From Salminus brasiliensis (lineage: Eukaryota > Chordata > Actinopteri > Characiformes > Bryconidae), in NCBI RefSeq assembly GCF_030463535.1, contig NC_132888.1, forward strand, positions 7,842,081 through 7,906,080: a stretch of 64,000 nt of DNA. Reading direction: 5' to 3'. Numbering within the stretch: the first letter of the stretch is position 1; the number at the start of each line of letters is the position of its first letter. The translations under genes and the position numbers were made by a program. The notes beneath the pieces are model-generated. The model had not been told where the DNA came from. It made no database searches and worked only from the letters and a program-made list of their open reading frames with translations. This document shows, one piece after another, positions 1-11,689 of the stretch.

Positions 1-1388
1 CTCTCTTTAATTGTCCCTCTTTTGTTTATCACTATCTCACCCTTTATTGTCCCCCTCTCCCTCTTTCTGACGATTTTTTACTTTCCTCTTCACCTTAATT
101 GTCCCTTTCACCTTTTCTGTCCTTTCTCATTTTCCCTTAATCGTTATCTCTCTCCTTACCTTTATCGTCCCCTTCTCTGTCCTTTATCTCTCTCTTCACC
201 TTGTCCCCTTCTCCTTTTCTGTCCTCTATCTCTTTTTCCCTTTATCGTTATCTCTCTCCTCCCCTTTATTGTCCCCTTTCTCTTCCTCTCTGTCTCTTAT
301 CACTCTCTCTCTTTCCCTTTATTGTCTCCTTTCTCCTTAATTGTCCCCTTCTGTCTCTTTCCTTTATCTCGCGCTCTCTCTCTTCCCCTTTATTGTCCTC
401 TTCACCTTAATTGTCCCCTTCTTCTTTTCTGTCCTTTATCTCTTTTTACCTTTATCGTTATCTCTCTCCTCCCATTTATTGTCCCCTTTCTCTAACCTCT
501 GTGTCCTTTATCACTCTCCCCCCCTTTATTGTCCCCTTTCTCTTCCTCTCTGTCCTTAATCACTCTCTTCACCTTAATTGTCCCTTTCTCCTCCTCTCTT
601 TCCTTTACCACTCTCTCTGTCCTCCCCTTTATTGTCCCCTTCTCCCCCTCTTTGTCATTTATCACTCTCTCTTTCCTTACCTTTATCGTCCCATTCTCCC
701 CCTCTCTGTCCTTTATCTCTCTCTTCACCTTAATTGTCCCCTTCTCCTTTTTTGTCCTTTATGTCTTTTTCCCTTTATCGTTATCTCTCTCCTCCCATTT
801 ATTGTCCCCTTTAACATCCTCTCTGTCCTTTATCACTCTCTCTCCAGAGGAGGACAATGAAGGTGAAGAGAAAGACAAAAGGACATAAAGAGGGAGACGG
901 AGACAATAAAGGGTTATTGTCCCATTGTCCCTCTTTCTGTCCTTTTCTGTTTCTCTTCACCTTTATTGTCCTCTTCTCATTAATTGTCCCTTTCTCTCCT
1001 TTTCTGTCCTTTATCTCTCTATTCATCTTAATTGTTCCCTTCTCCCTCTGTCTGTCCTTTGTCTCTCTTTCTCTTTTACCTCGCTCATTTTCTGTCTGCC
1101 TCCCCTTTGTATCTCCCTCTCTTCTCCCCCTTATTGTCCCTTTCTCCTTTTCTGTCCTTTATCTCCCCCCATTATCATTATCTCTCTCCTCCCCTTTATC
1201 ATGCCCTTCTCCCTCTCTCTGTCCTTTATTGCTCCCCCTCTCCTCCTCTTTATCGTCCCCTTCTCCCTCTCTTTATCGTATCTTCTCCCACCTTTATTGC
1301 TTTCTCTCTCTGCCTCCTCTTTACCTCTCACTCTTCTCTCTCTGTCCTTCTCTCGCTCACCCCACCCCCTTATATATTGCTCTCTGTC

Positions 1389-1434
<46 letters not shown>

Positions 1435-1440
1435 GTGCTC
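1..1440 (+). repeat. Polypyrimidine (CT-rich) satellite-like array 1
   Basis: About 1.4 kb almost wholly of C and T on the plus strand. Irregular units of roughly 40-85 bp repeat the theme CTTTATTGTCCCCTTCTCC followed by CTCTGTCCTTTATCTCTCTC. It ends in a pure (CT)n run near 1381-1432. The strand bias keeps long frames open in several registers, so none of the apparent proteins here should be read as genes. No promoter or splice logic is visible. The array may form triplex or purine/pyrimidine mirror structures, which is inference. Confidence 0.9.
847..975. repeat. Inverted unit inside the CT array (imperfect hairpin)
   Basis: Positions 847-910 are purine-rich and read as the reverse complement of the neighbouring pyrimidine units. 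They pair with 917-975, for example GAGGACAATGAAGGTGAAG against CTTCACCTTTATTGTCCTC. This is the only place in the array where strand polarity flips. Confidence 0.8.
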
Positions 1441-1867
1441 TTTGTCTGTGGTGCAAGAATGTGCTTGCTTTTCATTTTAGCGTCCGCTGCTCTGGGCCTT
1501 TACAGGCAGTGTCTTAAGCCACAGCAGGGTTAGGCCAAAGTCACACATACCCCCCCCCCCCCACACACACACACACAGCCACAGCAAGTTTACGTGTGAA
1601 GCTGTTCCTCCTTTGCCCCTGATTTCCATCTGAATTGTTAATAAAGCAGCGTCCCTCTGAGAGGGAATCCCTTCGACGAGGACAGGAACCGGCCTTATAA
1701 AATGGCCTCATAGCTCGGTTAACTCACAGCAAGACCACTGCTCCCACTGGTTCAGACCACCACTACCACCTAACCTTCCCATAACCCCAACGCCTGCCTT
1801 TAATAACACTGATCACTTTGAACAGATTACCATAGACTAGCTTTTCTTTATGCTTAGAAAAAAACTG
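1441..1867. other. Intergenic stretch with poly-C/(CA)n tract
   Basis: No gene recognised. A run of C followed by (CA)n lies at about 1551-1577. The rest looks like low-copy sequence between the CT array and a MITE fragment. Confidence 0.5.
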
Positions 1868-2106
1868 AAGATGATTATATCATCATACAAAAACCTTGTA
1901 TCTCCAAAATTGTAATTTTACAAGAGAAGAAAAAAACATCTTCACTGAATGAAAGTGTAAATATGTAAATATATTAAATTCATTAATTAAAGTCATTTTG
2001 GAGCATTTCTATTGGTCTGTTTATCATGAAATTCTAAAACAATATAAACTGATAGCTTCACATTATGGCAAACTGAGATGCAAGATTTGTGTCCAACAGG
2101 GACAAT
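1868..2106. mobile_element. MITE family B copy
   Basis: The left end reads CAAAAACCTTGTATCTCC and the right end GATGCAAGATTTGTGTCC, which are imperfect inverted ends. The internal signature is GGAGCATTTCTATTGGTC followed by ATGAAATTCTAAAA. The same layout recurs at 2990-3215, 4985-5240, 6615-6840, 9983-10525, 31325-31597 and 32885-33010. No coding capacity, so it is a non-autonomous DNA transposon by inference. Confidence 0.65.
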
Positions 2107-2118
2107 ATTTTGAGTATA

Positions 2119-2990
2119 TACTCTCTCTCTCTCTGTCTTACTCTCTATTGTCCCTTCCTCTCTTTCTGTCTTTTTTTCTCTCTTCCTCTCAATCGCCTCT
2201 TTCCCCATTTCTGTCCTTCTCTCTTTCTATTACTCTCTACTGCCCCCTTCTCTTTCTTTCTTTCTGTTTCTTTCTCTCTTCCTCTCTACTGTCCCCTTCT
2301 CTTTCTTTCTGTCCGTTTTCTCTCTTCCTCTCTATTGTCCCCTTCTCTTTCTTTCTGTTTCTTTCTCTCTTCCTCTCTATTGTCCCCTTCTCTTTCTTTC
2401 TGTTTCTTTCTCTCTTCCTCTCTATTGTCCCCTTCTCTTTCTTTTTGTCTGTTTTCTCTCTTCCTCTCTATTGTCCCCTTCTCTTTCTTTCTGTCTGTTT
2501 TCTCTCTTCCTCTCTACTGTCCCCTTCACCCTTTCTGTCATTTTAGCTCTCTCTTCCCCTATTTTGTCCACTTTATTTCTTTATGTCCCTCTCTCTCTCT
2601 TTCTCTCTATTATCCCCTTCTCCCTCTTTCTGTCTTTTTTCTCTCTTCCTCTCTTTTGTCCCCTTCTCCCTCTTTCTGTCCTTTTCTTTCTCTCTTCCCC
2701 TTAATCGTCCCCTTCTCTTTTTTCTGTCCGTTTCTCTCTTCCCCTATATTGTCCACTTTCTTTCTTTCTGTCCCTCTCTCTCTCGTCCTCTTTATTATCC
2801 CCTTCTCCCTCATTCTGTCCTTTTCTCTCTCTCTCTTCCACTTAATTGTCCCCTCCTCCCTCTTTCTGTCCTTTTCTCTCCTTCTTCCCCTTAGTTGTCC
2901 TCTGCTCCCTCTTTCTGTCCTTTCTCTTTCTCCCTCTCTCTGCCCTTTATCGCTTTCTCTCTCCACCCCTTTATCTCCCCCTCGCATTTC
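2119..2990 (+). repeat. Polypyrimidine array 2 with 45-46 bp period
   Basis: CT-rich tandem repeat. The phrase CTATTGTCCCCTTCTCTTTC, or a close variant, recurs near 2287, 2332, 2377, 2422, 2468 and 2514, giving a 45-46 bp period in the core. Flanking units are more diverged. It is related in composition and motif (TTGTCCCCTTCTC) to the array at 1-1440. No coding function is supported. Confidence 0.9.
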
Positions 2991-3215
2991 TGTTTATCAT
3001 CATGAAATTCTAAAATAATATAAACTGAAAGACTCACATTATTGGCAAACAGTGGAAAACTGGAACATTTGAGATGCAAGATTTCTGTCCGACAGTGACT
3101 GTATACTACTGAGTCGCTATCATTCAAAAACATTGAATCAGTTTTCTTTTGTTTGTTTTTCACTTTCTTTCTTAATCAGACCAATAAAAATGCTCCAAAA
3201 TGTTTTTTCTTGTAT
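2990..3215. mobile_element. MITE family B fragments after CT array 2
   Basis: Repeats CTGTTTATCATCATGAAATT and GATGCAAGATTTCTGTCCG from the copy at 1868-2106, followed by a further inverted piece ACCAATAAAAATGCTCC. The CT array is therefore bracketed by related sequence on both sides. Confidence 0.6.
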
Positions 3216-3239
3216 ACTTATATACTAAAGAAGGTTTCT

Positions 3240-3725
3240 TCAAAAAGAATCACATTTGTAACGGAGATGTGTGCGAGTGAAGAACCTTTATACTGGTAAA
3301 GAACCGGGTGCAGAATCAGGTGAGGGTACGTTACACCTTTAAAAGGTCCAACACTCTCACACATATCTATTACAAACTTGGGGCCTCGTTCACCAGCTGT
3401 TCTTAAGAAGAAACCGTTCTTAAAAAATCACACAGTTCTTACAAAGATTCTGATGTTCACCAGCGTTTTCTCATTTGGGATGAGTTCAGTTTAGATGGAC
3501 AGTGGGATCCATGATTATAAGAGCAGAGCTGTGAACAGTCCTGCTGTTGACAAACACAGAATCTGTTGTGTTAGGACTTTTCTTGAGAACTAATTTTAAG
3601 AGAATTTTTGGAGGATTTTGCCTCCAAATGAGGCTATTGGTTCTTTTTGGAACCAAAAGTAGTTCTTCTATGGCATCGTTTAAAAGACCATTTGTAGAAC
3701 CTTTATTTTTAAGAGCGTAGTAACT
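3240..3725. repeat. Dispersed repeat family C (AAGAACC/GGTTCTT)
   Basis: Contains GAACCTTTATACTGG, AAAAGGTCCAACACTCTCAC and GGTTCTTTTTGGAACC. This style recurs at 11900-12160, 12760-13400, 24120-24330, 25240-25400, 31600-31815, 47240-47730 and 62945-63120. These short elements are rich in inverted GAACC/GGTTC motifs. No coding sequence. Confidence 0.55.
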
Positions 3726-4577
3726 GACAGCATGTTATAGATACAGCAGATATAAGGATGAATATTGCTGGAGTTGCCGGATTCTACACTTCCTAAAACC
3801 TGACCAATCCATTAAAGACGTGCATCAGTAGATCAGAAATGACAGCTTACAGAAAAATACTGCTTATTCTAAATAACAGCGAGGTGAGATGGTTGGTTCT
3901 TCCCTTTTCAGCGAGGAAACATTAACAATATGTTTGGTCTGTCTGTCACAAGCCATGAGAAACCATGGACCTCTTATTCTGTTTTGCTTCAAGGCTGTCA
4001 GTCATGTCCAAGAGGACAATCGAGAAAATGTCCAGCCAAAAGGAAGGACCAGCAAAGTGACCACCTTGTCACTGTGCAGGAAAGTAGATAGGCCACAGGA
4101 AATGGAGAAATCTATCTGGCTGATATTCGCTAATTGCCTCTTGACTGGGTGGGTCAGTAGGCTGATTTTGCAAATGGGGTGGGGGCACACGTGTCCCGTG
4201 ACCCTGACACACTTTTCCCTTGGCCTTGCTTCCTTCTCTCTTCTCCTCCACCATTTGCCCCCCAATCTCCATCAGCCCCAGACAGAAGGGGCTGTCGGGC
4301 TGGACAACAATAAGCGCGACGGACACCAGGGACTTCCCTCTCTTTCTAATGATGTCAGAGATGTGCACTGTCCAATGGAAAAAGGGACGAAGAAGGAGGA
4401 GCGAAGCAGCAGCAAAACAACCTGCGGCCATCGCCTCTGTGGACAATGCGGTCTTCTCTGCTTGTGTGTTCAGCTTCAAGCCCTAGGCTCTGTTCTCAGT
4501 TAACCCCCCTAGATGGCAGGTATTTATTATAACTCCAGTTTAATAAAGTTACTCTTTCTTAATGTTATTTTTGTCTT
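3726..4577. other. Single-copy-looking intergenic block
   Basis: The block looks free of the window's repeat families. A plus-strand frame (3889-4503, 204 codons) and a minus-strand frame (4069-4479) are both open, but neither resembles a family I know and no splice structure is apparent. Overlapping open frames on both strands in a GC-richer patch are more likely chance or a conserved noncoding element than a gene. Confidence 0.35.
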
Positions 4578-4872
4578 ACACTATATGGACAAAAGTATTG
4601 GGACACCTGCTCATTCATCATTCCTTGTGAAATCAAGGGTATTAAAAAGAGTTTCCCCTGCTTCTGTTGGAGGAACTGTCTCTACTGTCCAGGGATAAAG
4701 GCTTTGTACTAGATCTTGGATGAGCATTGCTGTGAGGATTTGATTATATGAAGTGACAGGGGCGTTAGTGAGGTCACCACCCTACCTCATCACCAACTCC
4801 CCAACTTATACCAAAAGTATTGGATGGAGCACCACCAACATTTCTGAGAACACAGTCCCACTCCTGTTCTGA
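4578..4872 (+). mobile_element. MITE family A copy, 3' truncated
   Basis: Begins with the family terminal repeat CACTATATGGACAAAAGTAT followed by TGGGACACCTGCTCATTC, and carries the internal GCATTGCTGTGAGGATTTGA. The distal end (CATTTGGACATATAGTG in full copies) is missing. Family A ends resemble Tc1/mariner-type termini (CACTATA beside TA), so this is probably a non-autonomous Tc1-like derivative. Confidence 0.75.
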
Positions 4873-4984
4873 TTGGAAACTGTTGGATTCGTGTCTCCAT
4901 CATCTGCCTTTTATCCATAACTGGTGGATTCGTAAGACTCTAATTACATGTGTATCAAATGTGTATGAATTACACAAATATTAA

Positions 4985-5240
4985 CAAAAATTTGAGAGAA
5001 TATCATCGCTGTCCAATGGAAAACATGTATCTCTAGGAGGGGCAAAAATGTGTTAAACTCTGAATGGAAATCAGTGTAAAATAAAGTTTATTCTGGCTAA
5101 TTTAGATAATTTCTATCGGTCCATTCATGCATAATTATGTACACAGTGTACAGAAGCAGCTACAGGGTTCATCATGGAGAAAACTAAAACAGACAAAATG
5201 GAGCTAGAGGGATTTCATTGGACAGCAGCGATATGCTGTC
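4985..5240. mobile_element. MITE family B copy
   Basis: Shows ATCATCGCTGTCC at the left, TTTCTATCGGTCCATTCATG inside and GGACAGCAGCGATATGCTG at the right, the family B arrangement of inverted ends. Confidence 0.55.
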
Positions 5241-5249
5241 ACAGCTGTT

Positions 5250-5408
5250 GATATACAGCGCATAAATACATGAGTTGATACATGTGTATTTACACAAGCT
5301 GTACTACTGTAATCCATCTGTAACAGTCAATAGACCACCAGTAGTTACATTGTTGATACATAATTATTAATGATTATTAATGTGTAACAACACAGTTATT
5401 ACAGACAA

Positions 5409-5480
<72 letters not shown>

Positions 5481-5702
5481 TGCATATGACTTTTTGACAT
5501 CTGTAATAATGTAATAATAACAAACTGTAATAATGATCAAATAGCTATGTAATGAACATATTAACACTCAAAGGCTGACTACATACTGAGGTGTATTATT
5601 CAGTAACTCCAGGGACTTCTGTATAAACTAGTGGGGCTGTTGTAATAGAAGTTTATAATAACACTTTCAGACCTGCGGTGGTCTATAGGCTCTTAAGGGG
5701 TT
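5250..5702. repeat. Dispersed repeat family F around a (TA)n microsatellite
   Basis: The part at 5567-5702 matches 32353-32503 (CAGTAACTCCAGGGACTTCT, then TAATAACACTTTC and CTTAAGGGGTTAA). A (TA)n run of about 67 bp sits at 5411-5477. The end AAGGGGTTAA and the start of the other copy (TAACCCCTTAACAC) suggest inverted termini. Confidence 0.6.
5411..5477. repeat. (TA)n microsatellite
   Basis: Uninterrupted TA dinucleotides of about 33 units, flanked by CATAT and ATGCC. Confidence 0.95.
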
Positions 5703-6614
5703 AATATACCTGTATGTATTTAAATAGCATATATCAATAGTTATACAGTTTTAAGTGGCCCCAACACATGCCCTTAGGGTTTAAAGGATTAAGTCCATTT
5801 TACCCTTTAAAAGTATTTGTATTAGAGTAAATATGGTCACTACTGGCTACAACTGGCTCTTCAAATGTACCTTTGCAGAGCTAATCACCATAATAAATAA
5901 ATAAATACATAAATGAATAAATAAAACAGAAGAAAAAGCAAAGTTTCACTTTCCCTCTGAACTGATGTAAGCGTGTGGATTTGCGATTAAGACAGTGGCA
6001 ATGTGAAATATGAAATGAATTAAGTGGAAATCCAAGCAGATCAGAAGCACATCTGTCCCCGTTCGGCAGAGCGCTGGCCTTGAGCAGAGAGCACTGGCTC
6101 GGCTCGGCAGCGGTGGCATGGCTGCCAGCTACACAAACACAGAAGAAGAGCATGACATCAGCGCTCTGTCATTTGGAGGATCTATTCAAGGATTACAGTG
6201 GGGCTTCAGCGGCGGCCTGGAGAAGACGTATCGCTCTGAAACTCTAGCTCTGTGTTTTCTCTTCATCTTTTTTAACTCAGTATTGATGGCTGGGGCCAGC
6301 TTAAGACAGCGTGGTCGCCATTACGCACGGCTCGTCTTACAGGTCTTACTGGGGCTTCAAACCCTTCGGGCGCTGATTCTGAACACTGACACGATACAGG
6401 CACGATCAGGTCACATGAGAGTTGGACGCATTAGTGAAACTGTAAAAATCACCTGCATATGTTTTAGACGTTGCAAATATGGGTACTAAAAACATGGATC
6501 AATTCTAAGGTGATTTTAAAAGTGTGTCTTTTTAGAATAGTCTTAGGCTTGGGGGTGAGCCTTAATCTAGATTTAAGTGAGAAGGCTGAGAAACTTGAGT
6601 AGGACCAAAAAATA
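5703..6614. other. Intergenic, no gene seen
   Basis: AT-rich, then a GC-richer patch at 6050-6400. A 123-codon plus frame starting at 6118 is not recognised. No convincing splice sites or family similarity. Confidence 0.4.
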
Positions 6615-6840
6615 CAAGAGCTGCTGTCATGCAAAAACATTGTATCTCCAAAAACAACAACTTTACAGGAGAAGGAAAAAGTCAATGTAAAAATATCTTC
6701 TTCCAACTCATTTGGAGCGTTTCTATTGGTCGTCATGAAATTTTGACAGAATGTAAAGAACAACTGCAAGATTCACATTTTGTGAAAAAAAGAAAACAGA
6801 ATTACTGGAGATACAAGTTTTCTGCAAGACAGCAATAGAC
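6615..6840 (+). mobile_element. MITE family B, near-complete copy
   Basis: The left end reads CAAAAACATTGTATCTCC and the right end GGAGATACAAGTTTTCTGC, a clear inverted pair. The interior carries GGAGCGTTTCTATTGGTC and CATGAAATTTTGACAG. Confidence 0.7.
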
Positions 6841-6844
6841 ACGA

Positions 6845-6945
6845 GCCCTGAAAACAAGCTTGCATGCTCATCAGTCGCAGTGAGCTTTAACTGGTATAAA
6901 TAGGTAAACCTTCAGAGCTAAAACTAGACCCCCGAGGGTTAGGGG
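6845..6945 (+). repeat. Repeat G, copy 1
   Basis: GAGCCCTGAAAACAAGCT, then CAGTGAGCTTTAACTGGTAT and AGCTAAAACTAGACCCC. The same about 90 bp recurs at 7662-7748 in the same orientation, about 800 bp away. Confidence 0.85.
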
Positions 6946-7661
6946 TCATGCATTGGTATACTCTTAACCTTGCATAAACGCATGTGTATGGCTAACATAC
7001 AGAACTGCAGGGGAACTTTTTAATAAGGTAACGTAATTCGTAAGTAATATCAGCATCGTAGGAACTGCTGTTTGCTAGGTTGTAGTATTTGTTTTGATTC
7101 AGTTATGATCTAAAATAAAATGAAAAACCTCAAAAAGTGTGACCAAGGTAGTACAGCTGCTGCCCTCAGTGTTACAATGTAACTACATAGATAATAATTC
7201 ATTAAGTAACTAAATAGCAAAGGATGAAAAGTACTTGAGTGCTTGAGTAGAAGCAAAAGTATTACCATTTGAAAATACACAGGAAAGTACCCCAACTTAC
7301 TTACAAGAGTACCTGAAATTGCGTAAATATAGGTAGCTGCAAGCCATGTCTACTCTGTTGACAAATTTGTCAATTAGCAATCACTAATCTCAGGGCTATT
7401 TTTCCATTTTCCCTCACAAAACATTCCTTTAGTCAGTCTAATTACAGAATAAATGGACAATTACAGTACTTGTACTGTACTGTCTAATGATGTACGTATC
7501 CTTGCTAGTTAAAGCAGCCTTTAGGCAACAGGCTATTCATACTCCAAGACTCAGAAATGCTCAAATGTCCAGAAATGTATATTATCCTATATTTTATTTC
7601 ATTTATAACATTTCTAATAGACAGCAAACAGAATTGGTGTTATTTTTGTTCTGTGCTCTGG

Positions 7662-7748
7662 AGCCCTGAAAACAAGCTCCCATGCCCACCAGTCTCAGTG
7701 AGCTTTAACTGGTATTAATAGGTAAACCGTCAGAGCTAAAACTAGACC
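7662..7748 (+). repeat. Repeat G, copy 2
   Basis: A direct repeat of 6845-6945 with few substitutions (GGTATTAATAGG against GGTATAAATAGG). It may be a local duplication or a dispersed family. Confidence 0.85.
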
Positions 7749-9982
7749 CCAGAGGCGTGCACCCTCTCCAGTGAATTCAAGCAGTGTTACACTGTTAACA
7801 CAAACTCATGCCTACATTTATAACTCTAACAACAGTTAGTTATCACAGCAGTACAGAATCCAGTATTCCATTACTTTAACACTTAACCGCTTAACCAGGC
7901 CACAACGGTCAACTGTGCTCTGACTTTTTGAAAAATAGGCCAGAGATATTGACAAAATATAAGATAACGAAGGTTGATGGGTGCTGAAATGCCTTCTTCA
8001 ATAACCACGTCGTGGAGAAGATTGGTAAATAATTGTCTTCTTTAAAACAAAAAGATTCTTTTCCACCGCAACAGTCCAATAATATCATAATCCACACACT
8101 TTTGGATTTAACAGCCTTCATGCAGAGTCAGACCAATCGATACTAGAGCACACAACTCATTATTTTTTACACTAAGCTATCGCCCACAGCTGAAAACTCG
8201 CTGCGCCGAAGAGCAGCAGCCAATATTAGCTTTTCTCCTACCACCTCCTTCCTTATTGCTTTTAGAAATGGCTCCTAAAATGCCCTAAAACTCTGAACAT
8301 GCTTCGCAGAGTTTCCTTTTTCCACAGTCTAATAGTACCTCACGCTCTCAGCACCTCCTTTTAACATCTGAATAGTACTCTTATACTCCACTAGCATCTT
8401 TAATGCTCCTCTAATATTCACCACTATGGACAGTTTCATTATATCTGTATTGTCTAACTTTCTCATGGCTATAGTATCTTTATATAATATTATATTATTA
8501 GACTATTTTTCTATTGATGGACTAGATTTCCACCTGGAATAGGTGATTAATGTAGGAGTACAGTTGTTGAACTGAATCTTAAACCTATAATCATCAACGC
8601 TCTGCTTGTCGTGCCGGTACATGCCATCATTAGCTCTTCATGTATCTTCCCTCCCAGTGGAAGAGTACTGGCAGCTGATTTAAGGACAGTGTCAAAATGA
8701 AACTGGACACGCTGCAGACCGGAATTCCTCATAATGGCAAGATTGGGTCACCTTTACACACAGTTCTCTCAAATTACAATGACCATTTGATAAAAACCAT
8801 TCAGAAATCAGTGTCTCTTTTCTTCGACTTATAAAAACAAATTCCCTCAGCCTGAACCAACATAACAGGACAACGTGGAGCTCGTTTCCTGTGGAAATCA
8901 GCGAGGCTCCGTAGACACACTGACATAGTGCTTGCTCTTGTCAAGTCATTTCCCCAAAACAACTGTCCAGTGAGGTTAGACAAACTTTTCAATTTCCATG
9001 CTTTGGGCAGGACATACTGACTGCAATTAACAGACAGGAGAAATGCTCATACCATTAAAATATTCAAATATTAAAATTCATTCTTTATTAATCTCACCCA
9101 CATCCATTCAAATTTCCCCAATTTCCATTAAAAGCTGCTCGGTCTAAATGTGCATTGTAATGAACTACAGTAACATTTCAGAGCACCACCGTCAGCCTGA
9201 CTATGAGATTCGGTTGCAATGGCATTTGTTTGCATGTCTTTGCACCGTAATGTGTGACATTAATACGCTTAATCAAATGTTATAATCATTAGAAGAATTT
9301 GAACGACACACATTTAATCTGCCCAAATCCCAAATGAAGTCCACTTAACTTTCCTGATCCACACTTGACCTCACACTCACATGCCCGGGATCCGAGGCTA
9401 AACACTGCACAGCAGGCCAGGCCCTCACTTTCTCTGCAAACTTGTAGCTTTTCAGACGGCACACCGGACTGGCGTACAATACAGTGGATTCCTGCTCACT
9501 GTTGCAGTTGGAGAAGCTTCAGGAATGTTTATGGTTACGTTCTTCCAAAAAGTCTTTTTTCAGCATAAAAAGCAAGAAGCCACTGCTGGGAGGACTGACA
9601 GAGGACTGCAGGCGAACTGCAACGACCCCTTAAGTAGATTTTGTTTTCAGTCTGTTCTCTAGGAAAACCTTTCTTTGCTTAGGAGACTTGGAAAACTGAT
9701 TAAGTGAACAGTTTATGTACACTTGTACACAACAATTAATGTGACAATCTTATCGATTCATTTGGTTGATATTAAAAAAATCCAGATTTTGAGTTGAAGC
9801 CTCAGATCATTCAGAAATAATTTGTGTGTTTAAGGTTCATTAACACAAAGTACACTACAAAAAGAAAATGATGATGCATAATGTATTGTACCAATAGTGT
9901 GCATAAATAATTACATTGTACTGGCATCATTGTACAGGTTGTTCAAAGATTTATCCCTTAAATAAAAATGCAAACATCCACA
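7749..9982. other. Intergenic, no gene seen
   Basis: Mostly low-copy AT-rich DNA. Small frames on either strand (for example minus 8547-8732 and 8801-8992) show no recognisable domain. No RNA gene or large repeat noticed. Confidence 0.4.
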
Positions 9983-10525
9983 TTAATATTTTATATCTCC
10001 AAAATAGTACATTTACTGGAGAATGAAAACCTTCTTAACTTTCAATGGAAGTCGATGTAAAAAGAGTCATTTAAGGGCATTTCTATTGGTTCACAACAAC
10101 TGTGAGGTTCACATCATGCAAAACTGTCAAAAAAATATATATATATGATAAAAACTTGTTTTACATAATTGTGAATAATATAATATAATGTAAATAACAA
10201 CTAGTATGTTCATATTATTATTATTCATTGATTCCTCAAAAAATGGAGATACAAGGTTTTTGTAAAACATATATTCTTTACTTTCTTGTTATTCATTCTT
10301 TTTTTACTGCCATGGAATAAATTGCAATTGCCATTTTGTCATTACTTTTTCTAGTTGATGTGATTCTGGTGGATGTTCTTAACAGTGTATAAAAATGTCA
10401 TGATGCATGGACCAATAGAAATGCTCCAAAATAACTTACAATATTTTTACACAGACTTCCATTGTAAAGGTTCCATATTGGAGATGCAAGGTTTGTGTCC
10501 ACCAGTGCTGAGATACAGTTATAAA
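9983..10525. mobile_element. Two family B MITE copies in opposite orientation
   Basis: A first copy at about 9983-10270 begins TATATCTCCAAAATAG and ends GGAGATACAAGGTTTTTGT. A second at about 10350-10525 is inverted (ACCAATAGAAATGCTCC, then GATGCAAGGTTTGTGTCC). Confidence 0.6.
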
Positions 10526-10769
10526 ACAAACATCAAACAAACAGATCATTGTTTTAAATAAATCATCCTACAAAAGGTTTCAAACGTGACTTTTTCTTTT
10601 GTTTACTATTATTCATTTCAACTGATGACATCAAAAATGTCCCCAAAACTTTCCTAAAGCTCTTGATAATCTGACGACATTTCAGCACATACAAATCAAG
10701 TGCGCTTTCCAAACACAAATTGCGGTACAAAGCGGCGTTACCCAAGCCATCATGCTAGGCCATGAACCT
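10526..10769. other. Short intergenic spacer
   Basis: No gene or repeat recognised. Confidence 0.4.
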
Positions 10770-11657
10770 CTACTTGTGTGGAGCTGGAGAGCACAAAGCT
10801 GTCTTTTCACCCTGACTCTGGCTTCGTTCAGCAGATAAGGCATGAGAGAGTTTGTTTACAGAGTGCAGAAAGACAGCCCAGGCGGGTGCTCATTAATCAA
10901 ATAACCCACGTTACCAACCCCGAAAACTCAAAGAACGAAAGGGGGAGGGGGGGGGGGGGGAGGTCGGTAGAGCATCTGTTATCGCAGCGGTCTTGCGTGG
11001 ATTTCTGTATTTAAGCTGTGCCTTTTGTCTCGCCTCTACTGAAGGCAAGCTTTGAGCAAACAGAGGAGAGGATTCCACTTACCTCAGTCGAACAAGCGCT
11101 GAACTCTGTGAAAAGAGGAATGAGTGCCCTTGCTTATCTGTAATCTTTCCTGGGTTGAGTTTTTTCTGCTCTGTAGACTGTGAAGAAAGTTCAGAATTGA
11201 GACTGACCCCCTCCCTGTCCCACCGCCGCCGCCGCCACTGCCTCCACTTTGCTCCCCTAAAACTTGTGTACACCCTTCACTGCACCGCTGCCACTGTCTT
11301 TCTACTCATCCATGAGGGGGAATCGCTTTAAGCGGCCGTCAGGAACAACACCGGCTTCAGCACTGTGCAGCTGTACTGCTTCCCCGTGCTGTTCTCCAAT
11401 GAGATTCCTTAAGCCTCTACCACATGATGTGGTAGAAAAAAAAAAGAAGAAAAAAAAAGAAGAAAAAAAAATCCTCCCCAGCAAGAGGCAGTGAGGGAGG
11501 AGAGGGAAGAAAAAGATCCGGCTGGAGCGAAGGCTGTAAAATCGTGGCTGAAGGGCTGTCCACCTGAGCTTCAGGTTTGGGCTTTTCAGCGCTCCTCTCG
11601 CTTCTTGTAGTTTATGGAGGCAGCACAGCGGAGAGACACAGAGTGAGAGAGAGAGAA

Positions 11658-11689
<32 letters not shown>

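Noticed and set aside
22..3018. Many long open frames (up to 309 codons) rich in Ser, Leu, Phe and Pro, or Arg, Glu and Lys on the other strand
   Set aside because: They arise from the CT-rich arrays, which lack stop triplets in several registers. Composition mirrors the repeat and there is no domain or gene structure.
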